A DNA stretch of 9,568 nt from an uncultured Collinsella sp. (GTDB lineage: Bacteria > Actinomycetota > Coriobacteriia > Coriobacteriales > Coriobacteriaceae): the NCBI GenBank assembly GCA_900557505.1, contig USTC01000022.1, positions 1 to 9,568 on the forward strand, given 5' to 3'. Position numbers and translations under genes: made by a program. Below are positions 1 through 6,420 of this stretch, piece by piece. Position 1 is the stretch's first letter; each line of letters opens with the position of its first letter. Under the pieces are notes generated by a model. That model was not told the DNA's origin and searched no databases. It saw nothing but the letters and a program-made list of their open reading frames with translations.

Positions 1-972
1 GCTCTCGGGCACGTTGTTATGGATCACGTAGCGCACGTTAGGCTTGTCGATGCCCATGCCAAAGGCGTTGGTGGCAACCATCACCTGAATGTCGTCGTCG
101 ATAAAGGCACGCTGGCTCTGGCGACGGGCGTCGTTGCCCATGCCGGCATGGTAGCGGCCCACGCGAATGTCGCTGGGGCCCAGTACCTCGGCAAGCTCCG
201 CGGCCAGAGCGTCGACCGTCTTGCGGGTCGAGCAATACACGATGCCGCTCTCGCCCGAATGCGCGATCACGTAGTCGCGCACCCAGGCGGCCTTGGCCTT
301 GTCGCCCATCTCCTCGCAACCAAAGTAGAGGTTCTTGCGATCAAAACCCGTCACCACGGTCGCCGGGTTTTGCAGGCCGAGCATTTGCTGGATATCGGCG
401 CGCACGCGCTCGGTCGCCGTGGCGGTAAACGCCACGATCGGGCGCCGCGGCAGGGAATCGATGAACTCGCGAATCTGCAGGTAAGCGGGACGGAAATCCT
501 GGCCCCACTGGCTCACGCAGTGGGCCTCGTCAATGGCCACGAGAGGCACGCCGATGCCGCCTTCGGCCGCAGCTTCCTGCGCAAAGGCCAGAAAGCGCGG
601 CTCGAGCAGGCGCTCGGGCGCCACATACATAAGCTGGTAGCGGCCCTCGCGCGCCCGCTTGAGCACGGTGTTTTGCTGGGCCGGGGTAAGGCTGGAGTTG
701 AGATAACTGGGACGCGCACCCGCCGCGAGCAGCGCGCGGGTCTGGTCCTCCATAAGCGACAGCAACGGGCTCACCACAAAGGTGATGCCGGGCAGCATGA
801 GCGCAGGCACCTGGTAGCAAATGGACTTGCCGGCGCCTGTGGGCATAACGCCGAGCGCATCGCGGCCGGCAAGGATCGCATCCACCATGCGATCCTGTCC
901 CGGGCGAAACGAGGTGTAGCCAAAATAGGCGCCGAGCGTGTCGAGCGCCATCTGCTGCATGCTATCGGTCAT
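1..972 (-). CDS. recQ: ATP-dependent DNA helicase RecQ (partial, N-terminal 324 residues)
   Basis: RecQ is a 3'-5' superfamily 2 helicase acting in DNA repair and recombination. The reading frame is open from an ATG at 972 to the window edge, giving 324 residues with no stop. All early helicase motifs are visible: FRPGQ (residues 22-26), Walker A TGAGKS (45-50), DEAH box (148-151) running into the RecQ-specific aromatic loop HCVSQWGQDFRP (151-162), FTATAT (182-187), and GMGIDKP (305-311) of the second RecA-like lobe. The rest of lobe 2, the zinc-binding/RQC region and any HRDC domain lie outside the window. The ATG is preceded by AGGA with short spacing; in-frame ATGs at codons 5 and 8 are possible alternatives. 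It is not part of the sugar pathway and has its own likely promoter. Confidence 0.95.
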   Translation of the reverse strand, partial: MTDSMQQMALDTLGAYFGYTSFRPGQDRMVDAILAGRDALGVMPTGAGKSICYQVPALMLPGITFVVSPLLSLMEDQTRALLAAGARPSYLNSSLTPAQQNTVLKRAREGRYQLMYVAPERLLEPRFLAFAQEAAAEGGIGVPLVAIDEAHCVSQWGQDFRPAYLQIREFIDSLPRRPIVAFTATATERVRADIQQMLGLQNPATVVTGFDRKNLYFGCEEMGDKAKAAWVRDYVIAHSGESGIVYCSTRKTVDALAAELAEVLGPSDIRVGRYHAGMGNDARRQSQRAFIDDDIQVMVATNAFGMGIDKPNVRYVIHNNVPES

Positions 973-1003
973 GGTTTCCTAACGTCAGAATCATCTGCCG
1001 CCG

Positions 1004-1009
1004 ATTATA
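1004..1009 (-). promoter_or_regulatory. Likely -10 box of the recQ promoter
   Basis: A perfect TATAAT reads on the minus strand in an otherwise GC-rich stretch, about 31 bp before the recQ ATG, which would give a leader of about 25 nt. No good -35 hexamer is visible at 16-18 bp, so the promoter may be weak or activator-assisted. Confidence 0.4.
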
Positions 1010-1060
1010 CGCCGCCACGCGGACCGGCGTCGCCCGGCTCTCAGCCACGCTCATTCTGCG

Positions 1061-1120
1061 GATAGTCGTTGGGGACGTTCTTGAATGACTGGCCGTTTAA
1101 GAACGTCCCCAATGACTATC
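1061..1120. repeat. Inverted repeat with GGGGACGTTC core
   Basis: Two 22-bp arms (1061-1082 and 1099-1120) are reverse complements with one mismatch, around a 16-nt loop. The arm core is TTGGGGACGTTCTT. The 11-mer TGGGGACGTTC occurs again at 9541-9551. Short dispersed palindromes of this kind are often REP elements mobilised by RAYT (Y1) transposases; that assignment is inference, since no transposase is in the window. It lies between recQ and gntR and could also act as a bidirectional hairpin. Confidence 0.7.
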
Positions 1121-1163
1121 TTGACAAGCACGGAAACGTCGCTGGTTGAGCATAAGTCAGCGA

Positions 1164-1261
1164 AAACGCCCCTAAGCGAGCAAGGTGACGTGAAAGAGGA
1201 GGGAAGCGTACTTTGGTACGCGACCGACGATTGAACGTCAGATTGCCGCTTAGGGGCGTTT
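1164..1261. repeat. 98-nt nested palindromic element with perfect 15-bp ends
   Basis: The ends 1164-1178 (AAACGCCCCTAAGCG) and 1247-1261 are perfect reverse complements. Inside them TGACGT (1187-1192) pairs with ACGTCA (1235-1240), and GCGTAC (1206-1211) pairs with GTACGC (1216-1221) around a TTTG loop. The three stems are concentric, so the whole element can fold as one long hairpin. No credible ORF or gene relates to it. It fills most of the gap between gntR and recQ, together with the repeat at 1061-1120 and the hairpin at 1276-1301. It could be a MITE-like repeat or a structured RNA on either strand. Confidence 0.6.
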
Positions 1262-1275
1262 GCAGCGTCGAGCCG

Positions 1276-1301
1276 TTACGCGGTTTGGTAAAACCGCGTA
1301 A
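1276..1301 (-). terminator. Perfect hairpin immediately after gntR
   Basis: An 11-bp perfect stem (1276-1286 with 1291-1301) and a 4-nt loop start one nucleotide after the gntR stop codon. No T-run follows on the minus strand, so intrinsic termination is not assured; it may mark or protect the 3' end of the mRNA. Confidence 0.45.
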
Positions 1302-1302
1302 C

Positions 1303-2022
1303 TTACATGACCATAACGTAGCGCGATCCCACGTAGTACTGCTTACCCATCAGGACCGGCTCGCCATTGGGGCCGATAAAGCCGGCACGCAGGTTGAGCA
1401 GTGGATCGTGCGGAGCAATGCCCAACTCGGCCGCCTGCTCGGTATTGGCACGAACGGCCTCGACCGTGCGGTAGCCAACCGAGACAATCGGCGTTCCGCC
1501 AACACGCTCGACCTCGGCAAAAATCGACTTGTCCTCAAGATCGGCCGTCAACAGCTCACGGTAGGCGTCAAACGGCACAAAGATGTTCTCCTCAAAAATG
1601 GGCTCGCCGTCGGCCGTACGCACGCGCTTGATATGCAGTAGCAGCGCATCCTTCTGCAGACCAAAGAACTCCATCTCGTTTTGACGTGCCGGCACAATCT
1701 GGCGATCGACCACATGCGCGCCCGCCTTCATGTCATTATCGGCACACAGCGCGGTAAACGTCTGCAGCGTCGAAGCGTGGAACTGGCGGTTGATGTGCGG
1801 CGTGGAGACAAAGGTGCCACGGCCCTGCTGCTTAACCAGGTAGCCATCGGAGCACAACTCCTCGACGGCGCGACGCACCGTAATTCGGCTCACGTCGTAC
1901 TGCTCGGCTAGCTCAAGCTCGGACGGAATACGCTCCTTGGGTGCATAAACACCTTTCTCGATCGCGTCCTTGATTTCGTCATAAATCTGCTGGTAAAGCG
2001 GTGCATTTTTGGGCGTAGGCAT
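1303..2022 (-). CDS. GntR-family (HutC/UTRA) transcriptional regulator
   Basis: This 239-residue protein is probably the local regulator of the PTS/SIS pathway. An N-terminal winged helix (about residues 8-74) carries the classic pattern IPSELELAEQYDVSRITVRRA, with recognition helix at 45-56 and wing GRGTFV at 68-72. Residues from about 95 to the end fit a UTRA effector domain, including the typical PVLMGKQYYVGSRYV ending. UTRA regulators usually bind sugar phosphates or related metabolites; FrlR, which controls fructoselysine genes, is of this type, but equivalence is not shown here. The ATG at 2022 begins just before the HTH domain; the ribosome site (AAGAG) is weak. A 13-bp dyad at 2060-2072 lies 37 bp upstream and recurs before the PTS operon and the exporter, suggesting autoregulation. 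It is separated from the PTS operon by yitT-like and HAD genes. Confidence 0.9.
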   Translation of the reverse strand: MPTPKNAPLYQQIYDEIKDAIEKGVYAPKERIPSELELAEQYDVSRITVRRAVEELCSDGYLVKQQGRGTFVSTPHINRQFHASTLQTFTALCADNDMKAGAHVVDRQIVPARQNEMEFFGLQKDALLLHIKRVRTADGEPIFEENIFVPFDAYRELLTADLEDKSIFAEVERVGGTPIVSVGYRTVEAVRANTEQAAELGIAPHDPLLNLRAGFIGPNGEPVLMGKQYYVGSRYVMVM

Positions 2023-2059
2023 ATCTAATCACTCTTATCGAAATATTGAAATAACTAAT

Positions 2060-2072
2060 ACGTATATAACGT
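2060..2072. promoter_or_regulatory. Candidate GntR operator, site 1 (gntR)
   Basis: The dyad ACGTATATAACGT has the form ACGT-N5-ACGT with an AT-only spacer and lies 37 bp before the gntR start. On the minus strand it reads ACGTTATATACGT and matches the other two sites at 11 of 13 positions each. It sits where a repressor would block the gntR promoter. No clear -35/-10 pair could be fixed. Confidence 0.5.
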
Positions 2073-2115
2073 CTAGTTTCATGTTACCTCATATTGATAA
2101 AACGATACACCCTCC

Positions 2116-2158
2116 CTACCAAAAAGCGACAGCTTCATTTTGGCAGGTTTTATCTGGG
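2116..2158. repeat. 43-bp dispersed repeat, copy A
   Basis: This segment matches 4251-4293 at 36 of 43 positions without gaps, in the same orientation. It contains an imperfect 9-bp hairpin: CTACCAAAA (2116-2124) against TTTTGGCAG (2138-2146), one mismatched pair. It lies between the terminator after the YitT-like gene and the gntR promoter region. Confidence 0.7.
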
Positions 2159-2169
2159 CAAACGAAAGT

Positions 2170-2197
2170 CCCTCGAAAGCAACGGGGCTTTCGAGGG
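2170..2197 (-). terminator. Probable intrinsic terminator after the YitT-like gene
   Basis: A perfect 11-bp stem (CCCTCGAAAGC at 2170-2180 with 2187-2197) encloses a 6-nt loop 44 bp past the stop codon. On the minus strand it is followed by ACTTTCGTTTG, a moderately T-rich tail. It would separate the YitT-like gene from gntR. Confidence 0.65.
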
Positions 2198-2241
2198 GCT
2201 CATACGGAAGGGTTGCGCCGGGCCGGTAAAATGCCAAAACC

Positions 2242-3249
2242 CTACTTGCCGTCGTCCTGCTGCAGGCTGTCCTGCTCGCTGAGGCGCGCCTGCCTGCTGG
2301 CCATGCGTGCGGGCTTGTCGGGATCGGGAACGGCCGTGGGCATGGGCTCGTCGACATGACCTCCCCACCAGCCGCCCACAAAGTTGAGCGTGTGGAACAC
2401 GTTGATCACGGCGCCGGGATCAATGTCGCACACCAGCTTGATAATGTCCTGACTCTCGTAGGTCGAAACAACGGCGTGCAGCAGGTACATCTTTTCACGG
2501 CTGTATCCGCCGATGACCTCAGCACAGCTAATGCCGTGCTGAAAATGGTCAACATAGGCGGTCATGACCTCGTCTGCCTTGCGCGTCGTGATCTGCAGCG
2601 TCACGCGGTCGTAGCGACGATAGAAGCTGTCGATGGTCTTGGTCGAAATAAACTGGAACACGATGGAGTACGCCGCCTTGTCCCAGCCAAACATAAAGCC
2701 AAAGATCGCCAGGATAAAGCAGTTGAAACCAAAGATGACGCCCCAGATGGTCTTGCCCGTGTGGTTGGAAACCCACAGCGCGATAAAGTCGGTGCCGCCG
2801 GTGGATGCGCCGGATTTAAGCGCGATGGCAGCGCCCAGACCCGAGACCACGCCGCCAAAAATGATGAGCATGATCTTGTCGCCCAAAAATGGAGCGAAGT
2901 GAAAGACGTTGAGGAACAGCGACGAGAGCACAACCTGCATCATCGAGAAGATGACGAAGCGCTTGCTAATGCCGCTCCAGCATAGGAGCGCCACGGGAAT
3001 GTTGAGCGCGAGCATACCGAGCGAGATGTCGATGTGAACGCCGCCGAGCGAGGTAACGCGATCGAGCAGGACTGCAACGCCGGTGAGGCCGCTCGGAAGC
3101 AGGTCGGCGGGTTGAATGAACGCCTGGATCAGGAATGTCTGGAGAACGGCAGAAATCGTGACCGCCACGGCAGTAATGGCGCGGCGGACGATGGTAAGGC
3201 GGCCGAGCACGAGCACGCGGTCCGTGAGCTGATCGATGGCGTTCGCCAC
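2242..3249 (-). CDS. YitT-family membrane protein (YitT membrane domain + DUF2179)
   Basis: This is a 335-residue integral membrane protein of the YitT family, whose molecular function is not established. Hydrophobic segments lie near residues 26-46, 54-64, 75-93, 97-116, 125-145 and 167-190; the family-typical glycine-rich stretch GASTGGTDF is at 147-155. Residues about 215-290 form the soluble C-terminal DUF2179 domain. A polar tail (about 300-335, rich in D, Q, R and P) extends beyond the domain. The start is GTG at 3249, chosen because AAAGGAG lies 5 nt before it. The gene stands alone: a palindromic element separates it from the upstream HAD gene and a terminator follows it. No link to the sugar pathway is visible beyond position. 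Confidence 0.9.
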   Translation of the reverse strand: MANAIDQLTDRVLVLGRLTIVRRAITAVAVTISAVLQTFLIQAFIQPADLLPSGLTGVAVLLDRVTSLGGVHIDISLGMLALNIPVALLCWSGISKRFVIFSMMQVVLSSLFLNVFHFAPFLGDKIMLIIFGGVVSGLGAAIALKSGASTGGTDFIALWVSNHTGKTIWGVIFGFNCFILAIFGFMFGWDKAAYSIVFQFISTKTIDSFYRRYDRVTLQITTRKADEVMTAYVDHFQHGISCAEVIGGYSREKMYLLHAVVSTYESQDIIKLVCDIDPGAVINVFHTLNFVGGWWGGHVDEPMPTAVPDPDKPARMASRQARLSEQDSLQQDDGK

Positions 3250-3294
3250 GTAGGCTCCTTTCGAAGGCAGATGTGGTTGTGGGGCATGCCCGCG

Positions 3295-3326
3295 ATTGTA
3301 GCATGGAGCGTGCGGGGGCGCTTCAA
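3295..3326 (-). promoter_or_regulatory. Possible promoter of the YitT-like gene
   Basis: TACAAT (3295-3300) on the minus strand is a good -10 about 46 bp before the GTG start. TTGAAG (3321-3326) is the nearest -35-like hexamer but at 20 bp, longer than ideal. Low certainty. Confidence 0.3.
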
Positions 3327-3388
3327 TTCACCCTCCCTCGACAACCAAAACGGGACCAGCAACCCCCACGACCAAAGGCCCAAATTAC

Positions 3389-3507
3389 AAGTGAGTAGAC
3401 TTTACGCGACCTGCAGAGCACACCCAAAACCGCCACCCCTGTGACCTGCGGTTTTACAAGAGCAGGTGCACTGTGTGCTCGGCCTGCGCCAAAAAGTCTA
3501 CTCACTT
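3389..3507. repeat. 119-nt nested palindromic element with perfect 15-bp ends
   Basis: The ends 3389-3403 (AAGTGAGTAGACTTT) and 3493-3507 are perfect reverse complements. Two further concentric perfect 8-bp stems lie inside: GAGCACAC (3416-3423) with 3473-3480, and AAAACCGC (3426-3433) with 3448-3455. The whole can fold as one long interrupted hairpin. Short overlapping ORFs across it look like noise. It occupies the middle of the 355-bp gap between the HAD gene and the YitT-like gene; the rest of that gap holds the possible promoter at 3295-3326, the hairpin at 3559-3596 and an A/C-rich stretch (3508-3558) in which nothing is recognised. Its layout parallels the element at 1164-1261, though the sequence differs. 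Confidence 0.6.
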
Positions 3508-3558
3508 AGCCCGAATCGAAGCCAAACGGATCAAAATCAAAACCAAATTGAGCCAGTC

Positions 3559-3596
3559 CACCGCAAAAAACGTTTGAACCCGTGCTTCTTGCGGTG
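3559..3596 (-). terminator. Stem-loop just after the HAD gene, possible terminator
   Basis: CACCGCAA (3559-3566) pairs perfectly with TTGCGGTG (3589-3596) around a 22-nt loop, starting 8 bp after the HAD stop codon. On the minus strand a TTTTTT run lies in the 3' part of the loop and stem rather than after it, so this is not a classical terminator. Confidence 0.3.
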
Positions 3597-3604
3597 AATT
3601 GACG

Positions 3605-4234
3605 TTACAGAGCGGCCAAAATGTCGGCTAGATTATCGATAACGGCATCGGCTCGCGATTGATCGAGGTTGACGCCCTCGTGCGGACGCAGCGCCAGGAC
3701 TCGGGCGCCGGAGCGTTTGCCGGCCTCGATGCCTAAAGGCGAATCCTCGATAACCAGGCACTCGGCAGGCTCCACCCCCAGCGCCTCCATGGCACGCAGG
3801 TAGATCTCGGGGTCGGGCTTAAACGCACTGCACTCGTGGCCGCTGATGGTGTAATCCAGCACATCGGCAATGCCAGCGATCTCCACCAGCTCGTCGATCA
3901 GCTCGCGGTAGGACGAGCTCGCGATGGCACACTTCACGCCGCGCTCGTGCAGCTCGCGCATCACCGGCTCCGTCTGCTCGTTGAGCAGCTCGGCATACGG
4001 AACGGGATGGTCCGGGCTGTAGACCTGCTTGTACTCAACGCGCAGGCGTTCGCGCAGCTCAACATCGTCGGGCACCAGCGCCTCCCAAATGGCAGGCTCG
4101 TTAGACCCCGAAAGATCGGGGATCTCGTCAAAGTGGAAGCCCTTCTCCTCCATAAACGCCACACGACGACGGTTGTAGAACCACTCGGTATCGACCAGCA
4201 CGCCGTCCATGTCAAACAGCACTGCCTTGATCAT
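3605..4234 (-). CDS. HAD-superfamily hydrolase, beta-phosphoglucomutase/phosphatase-like
   Basis: This 209-residue cytoplasmic enzyme has the full HAD subfamily IA signature: motif I DMDGVLVDTE (nucleophile D8, acid/base D10), a helical cap from about residue 16 to 80, motif II serine in ASSSYRE (about 105-111), motif III lysine in FKPDPEIY (K139) and motif IV IEDSPLGIEAG (E163/D164). It would act on a small phosphorylated metabolite, either as a phosphatase or as a sugar phosphomutase; the sequence alone does not decide. The ATG at 4234 is chosen because GGGAGGAG lies 6 nt upstream; the reading frame stays open further upstream but there runs through the 43-bp repeat. A strong terminator separates it from the SIS gene, so it needs its own promoter or read-through, and none is obvious. 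Confidence 0.9.
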   Translation of the reverse strand: MIKAVLFDMDGVLVDTEWFYNRRRVAFMEEKGFHFDEIPDLSGSNEPAIWEALVPDDVELRERLRVEYKQVYSPDHPVPYAELLNEQTEPVMRELHERGVKCAIASSSYRELIDELVEIAGIADVLDYTISGHECSAFKPDPEIYLRAMEALGVEPAECLVIEDSPLGIEAGKRSGARVLALRPHEGVNLDQSRADAVIDNLADILAAL

Positions 4235-4250
4235 ACGCATCTCCTCCCAC

Positions 4251-4293
4251 CTGCCAAAAAGGGTCAGGTTTATTTTGGTAGGTTTTACCTGGG
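4251..4293. repeat. 43-bp dispersed repeat, copy B
   Basis: This copy matches 2116-2158 at 36 of 43 positions. CTGCCAAAA (4251-4259) pairs imperfectly with TTTTGGTAG (4273-4281). It sits directly against the ribosome-binding site of the HAD gene, so it makes up much of that gene's 5' leader. Confidence 0.7.
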
Positions 4294-4325
4294 GTTTTGC
4301 GGCGCGACAGACACGCCCCCAAAGC

Positions 4326-4356
4326 AAAAAGGGGACGGGGCACAAACCCCATCCCC
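4326..4356 (-). terminator. Strong intrinsic terminator of the PTS/SIS operon
   Basis: On the minus strand GGGGATGGGG pairs with CCCCGTCCCC (4347-4356 with 4331-4340; one G-T pair) around a 6-nt loop, followed at once by TTTTT (4326-4330) and a further TTT. It lies 34 bp after the SIS gene stop and marks the operon end. Confidence 0.85.
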
Positions 4357-4390
4357 TCTCAATCAACCCGTAAGGTCTACTTACTTGTAA

Positions 4391-5374
4391 TTAGTAGGAA
4401 AGCTTCCACATGTAGCGACGCATGGTCAGCGGGTGCTGACGGGCCTCGGCGATCTGGTTGCCGTACTCGCGCATAACGGCGAGGTGCAGCAGCGGGTTGA
4501 AGTAGGTGACGACGCTCGCGGGCACGGCGTCAGCCAGGCCGTAGTCCTTGGAGTCGATCAGAGCGACCTTGGCGCCCATGCGCTCAAGGAAGGTGAGGGC
4601 GCGGGCATCCATCGGACGGGTAGCGCCATCGGACATGAAGAAGACGTAGGGCTTACCCTCGGTGGAAACCTCGAACGGGCCGTGGAAGTACTCGCCGGTG
4701 TTGTAGGCGGCGGCGTCGATCCACTGCATCTCGGTGAACAGGAAGGCGGCGTGAGAATAAGCCATCTTCTCAGAGGCACCGGAAGCCATGAAGTAGATCA
4801 TCTTGTCGTCCTTGAAGTCCTCGGCGAACTTCTTGGCGAGCTTCTTGCAGTGCTGAGCGGCGTTCTCGCAGAGCTCGAAGACGTTGGTGAGGCCGGTGAT
4901 CATGTCCTCGTAGTGGTCATAGCCCTCGGTCTGCTGAAGGATCTCGACAGCAAGAGCGATGGCGTAGCCGGGCTTCTCGCACTTGGCAGCGAAGTTGGCG
5001 TGGAAGCCGTGAACGATGACGTAGTCAGCGTCGACGGTCAGAGCGGAGCCAGCCTTGTTGGTGAGGGAGACGACCGGGCAGTTGTGCTTCTTGGCGGTCT
5101 TGTTGGCCTCGACGGTCTCGGGCGTGGAGCCACCGAGGGAGCAGGTGATCACGAAGGTGTGCTCGTTGACCCAGGAGGGCGTGTCGTAGTTGAACTCGTT
5201 AGCGGTGAAGATCTGAACGTTCAGCTTGTCCGTGTTGTTGGCCAGGAAGTACTTGGCGGGGTAAAGGTCGGACATGGAGGCACCGCAGCCGACGAAAGCG
5301 ACGCTGTGGATCTCGTGGTTGGACAGGACGTCAGCGACGATCTGCTTAGGGAGGTTAAGGTCGATCTCGTACAT
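4391..5374 (-). CDS. SIS-domain sugar isomerase/deglycase, FrlB/FraB/Gfr-like
   Basis: This 327-residue protein has two SIS (sugar phosphate isomerase) domains: the first about residues 20-150, with GCGASMSD (29-36) and the phosphate-loop-like SLGGSTPE (79-86), and the second about 190-310. The region TEMQW...NTGEYFHGPFE resembles the active site of deglycases that split 6-phosphorylated Amadori compounds into glucose 6-phosphate and an amino acid. E215 and H231 are spaced 16 apart, as in the catalytic Glu/His pair known from FraB and seen in FrlB; the C-terminal RRYMWKLSY also resembles FrlB's end. The start ATG at 5374 follows AAAGGA by 9 nt; an ATG at 5383 abuts that site and is less likely. 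It follows the EIID gene after 199 bp. AgaS-type aminosugar isomerase is the main alternative; the amino moiety of the substrate cannot be read from sequence. Confidence 0.7.
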   Translation of the reverse strand: MYEIDLNLPKQIVADVLSNHEIHSVAFVGCGASMSDLYPAKYFLANNTDKLNVQIFTANEFNYDTPSWVNEHTFVITCSLGGSTPETVEANKTAKKHNCPVVSLTNKAGSALTVDADYVIVHGFHANFAAKCEKPGYAIALAVEILQQTEGYDHYEDMITGLTNVFELCENAAQHCKKLAKKFAEDFKDDKMIYFMASGASEKMAYSHAAFLFTEMQWIDAAAYNTGEYFHGPFEVSTEGKPYVFFMSDGATRPMDARALTFLERMGAKVALIDSKDYGLADAVPASVVTYFNPLLHLAVMREYGNQIAEARQHPLTMRRYMWKLSY

Positions 5375-5464
5375 CTGACACATTCCTTTCAATTTTTGCG
5401 GCGCCACATTGCCGGGCGCTCGCAGGGTTACCGTGGTTTGGGCCGAGTCGCCGGCCCGTTGAGG

Positions 5465-5495
5465 ATGCGACAAAGGGGCTGTCCCATTGTCGCAT
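5465..5495. repeat. Stem-loop 2 in the EIID-SIS gap
   Basis: ATGCGACAA (5465-5473) pairs perfectly with TTGTCGCAT (5487-5495) around a 13-nt loop. Together with the next stem-loop it lies in the 199-bp gap inside the operon, and no T-run follows on the minus strand. It may be a dispersed palindrome or an mRNA-processing or attenuation element. Confidence 0.5.
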
Positions 5496-5509
5496 TTTGG
5501 GGATGGGAA

Positions 5510-5538
5510 CCTGCCTGGGGTATGGGATGCCAGGCAGG
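5510..5538. repeat. Stem-loop 1 in the EIID-SIS gap
   Basis: CCTGCCTGG (5510-5518) pairs perfectly with CCAGGCAGG (5530-5538) around an 11-nt loop, 35 bp past the EIID stop codon. On the minus strand the stem is followed by TTCCCATCCCC, not a T-run, so full termination is unlikely. A hairpin here could stabilise the upstream PTS mRNA or tune SIS gene expression. Confidence 0.5.
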
Positions 5539-5573
5539 CCCCCGGGGGAAAGCGGTTAGACGCTTGGTCGCGA

Positions 5574-6407
5574 CTAGGCCAGGATGCCGGCCGCGGAGAG
5601 GGCGATGCCGCCCACGATGGCGATCACGAGAAGCCAACCGGTGTTGACGTTCTTCTTGATGAGCCAGTACATAAGGCCGGTGAGGCCAAGGGAGATCATC
5701 TGGGGCATCATGCCGTCCAGGATGTCCTGGATAACGACGGTGCCCTCAGCGAACTGCAGCGGGGTGGTGGCGCCGATCAGCGTAGCGATCATGCCGCCCA
5801 CGGACATAAGACCCACGATGCCGCAGACATACATGAGCTTCTCCATGAGGTCGCCGCCCTGAAGCTTGCTCAGGTACTCGTGGCCGCCCTGATAGCCCAT
5901 CTTGGCTGCGAACCAAGTGATTATCACAGAGGGGACGATGGAGATGAGCATGGCCAGGATCGGGCCCATGATGGAGCCCTGCTGAGCCAGCTGAACGCCC
6001 AGGCCAAAGGCGATAACGCGGATGGTGCCCTGGAAGAAGGAGTCACCGATGCCGGAAAGCGGACCCATGAGGGAGGTCTTGACCGCGTTGATCGAATCGG
6101 GATCGAAGTTCTCGGGATCCTTGGCGTACTCCTCCTCCATGGAGGCGGAGAGGCCCAGGATGAAAGCGCTCGTCTGCGGGGTGCAGTTGTAGAACGCCAT
6201 GTGACGGTGGTAAGCCTCTTTCTTAGCAGCGAGCTGCTTGGGGTCGGACTCATCCGGATAGAGGCGATCGAGCGTGGGAACCATGCCGTAGAGGAAGCCC
6301 ATGTTCATCTGACGCTCGTAGTTCCAAGAGGCCTGGATGGCCCAGGAGCGCCAGAAGAACTGGCTGACCTTCTTGTTCAGGGACACGTCCTTGGTTGCGG
6401 TTGCCAT
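5574..6407 (-). CDS. PTS mannose-family transporter subunit EIID
   Basis: EIID is a membrane subunit that, with EIIC, forms the channel of mannose-family (Man) phosphotransferase systems. This 277-residue protein is of normal length. It opens with the family pattern FFWRSWAIQASWNYERQMNMGFLYGM (residues 17-42), shown here by position, contains the EIID signature MGPLSGIGDSFFQG at 114-127, and has hydrophobic segments near 129-140, 147-168, 193-213, 236-250 and 256-276. The ATG at 6407 is chosen because GGAGG lies 8 nt before it; the upstream extension of the frame lies inside the EIIC gene. The EIIC stop codon and this ribosome site overlap in TAAGGAGG, so the two are probably co-translated. 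The substrate is set jointly with EIIC and is not evident from sequence. Confidence 0.95.
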   Translation of the reverse strand: MATATKDVSLNKKVSQFFWRSWAIQASWNYERQMNMGFLYGMVPTLDRLYPDESDPKQLAAKKEAYHRHMAFYNCTPQTSAFILGLSASMEEEYAKDPENFDPDSINAVKTSLMGPLSGIGDSFFQGTIRVIAFGLGVQLAQQGSIMGPILAMLISIVPSVIITWFAAKMGYQGGHEYLSKLQGGDLMEKLMYVCGIVGLMSVGGMIATLIGATTPLQFAEGTVVIQDILDGMMPQMISLGLTGLMYWLIKKNVNTGWLLVIAIVGGIALSAAGILA

Positions 6408-6420
6408 AGTGTGTTCCTCC

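Noticed and set aside
26..38. Another ACGT-N5-ACGT match, inside recQ
   Set aside because: Its spacer is GC-rich (AGCGC) and it lies within coding sequence, so it is probably chance. It does show that the bare pattern is not rare and that the AT-rich spacer and promoter position matter for the operator claim.
19..1065. Long plus-strand ORF of 348 codons opposite recQ
   Set aside because: It is the antisense shadow of a gene with clear RecQ motifs; its translation is an His/Ala/Arg-rich composition with no domain pattern.
4235..4366. N-terminal extension of the HAD frame (44 more codons)
   Set aside because: The extension runs through the 43-bp repeat and towards the operon terminator, whereas the ATG at 4234 has an ideal ribosome site and starts directly at the HAD beta-strand.
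5375..5473. N-terminal extension of the SIS frame (33 more codons)
   Set aside because: Residues before the ATG at 5374 match no SIS-family feature and cross the stem-loop region, while an AAAGGA site precedes 5374.
4433..5647. Plus-strand ORF of 404 codons opposite the SIS gene
   Set aside because: It is a Val/Gly/Leu/Glu-rich low-complexity translation caused by third-position GC bias of the real minus-strand gene, and it runs through unrelated intergenic hairpins.
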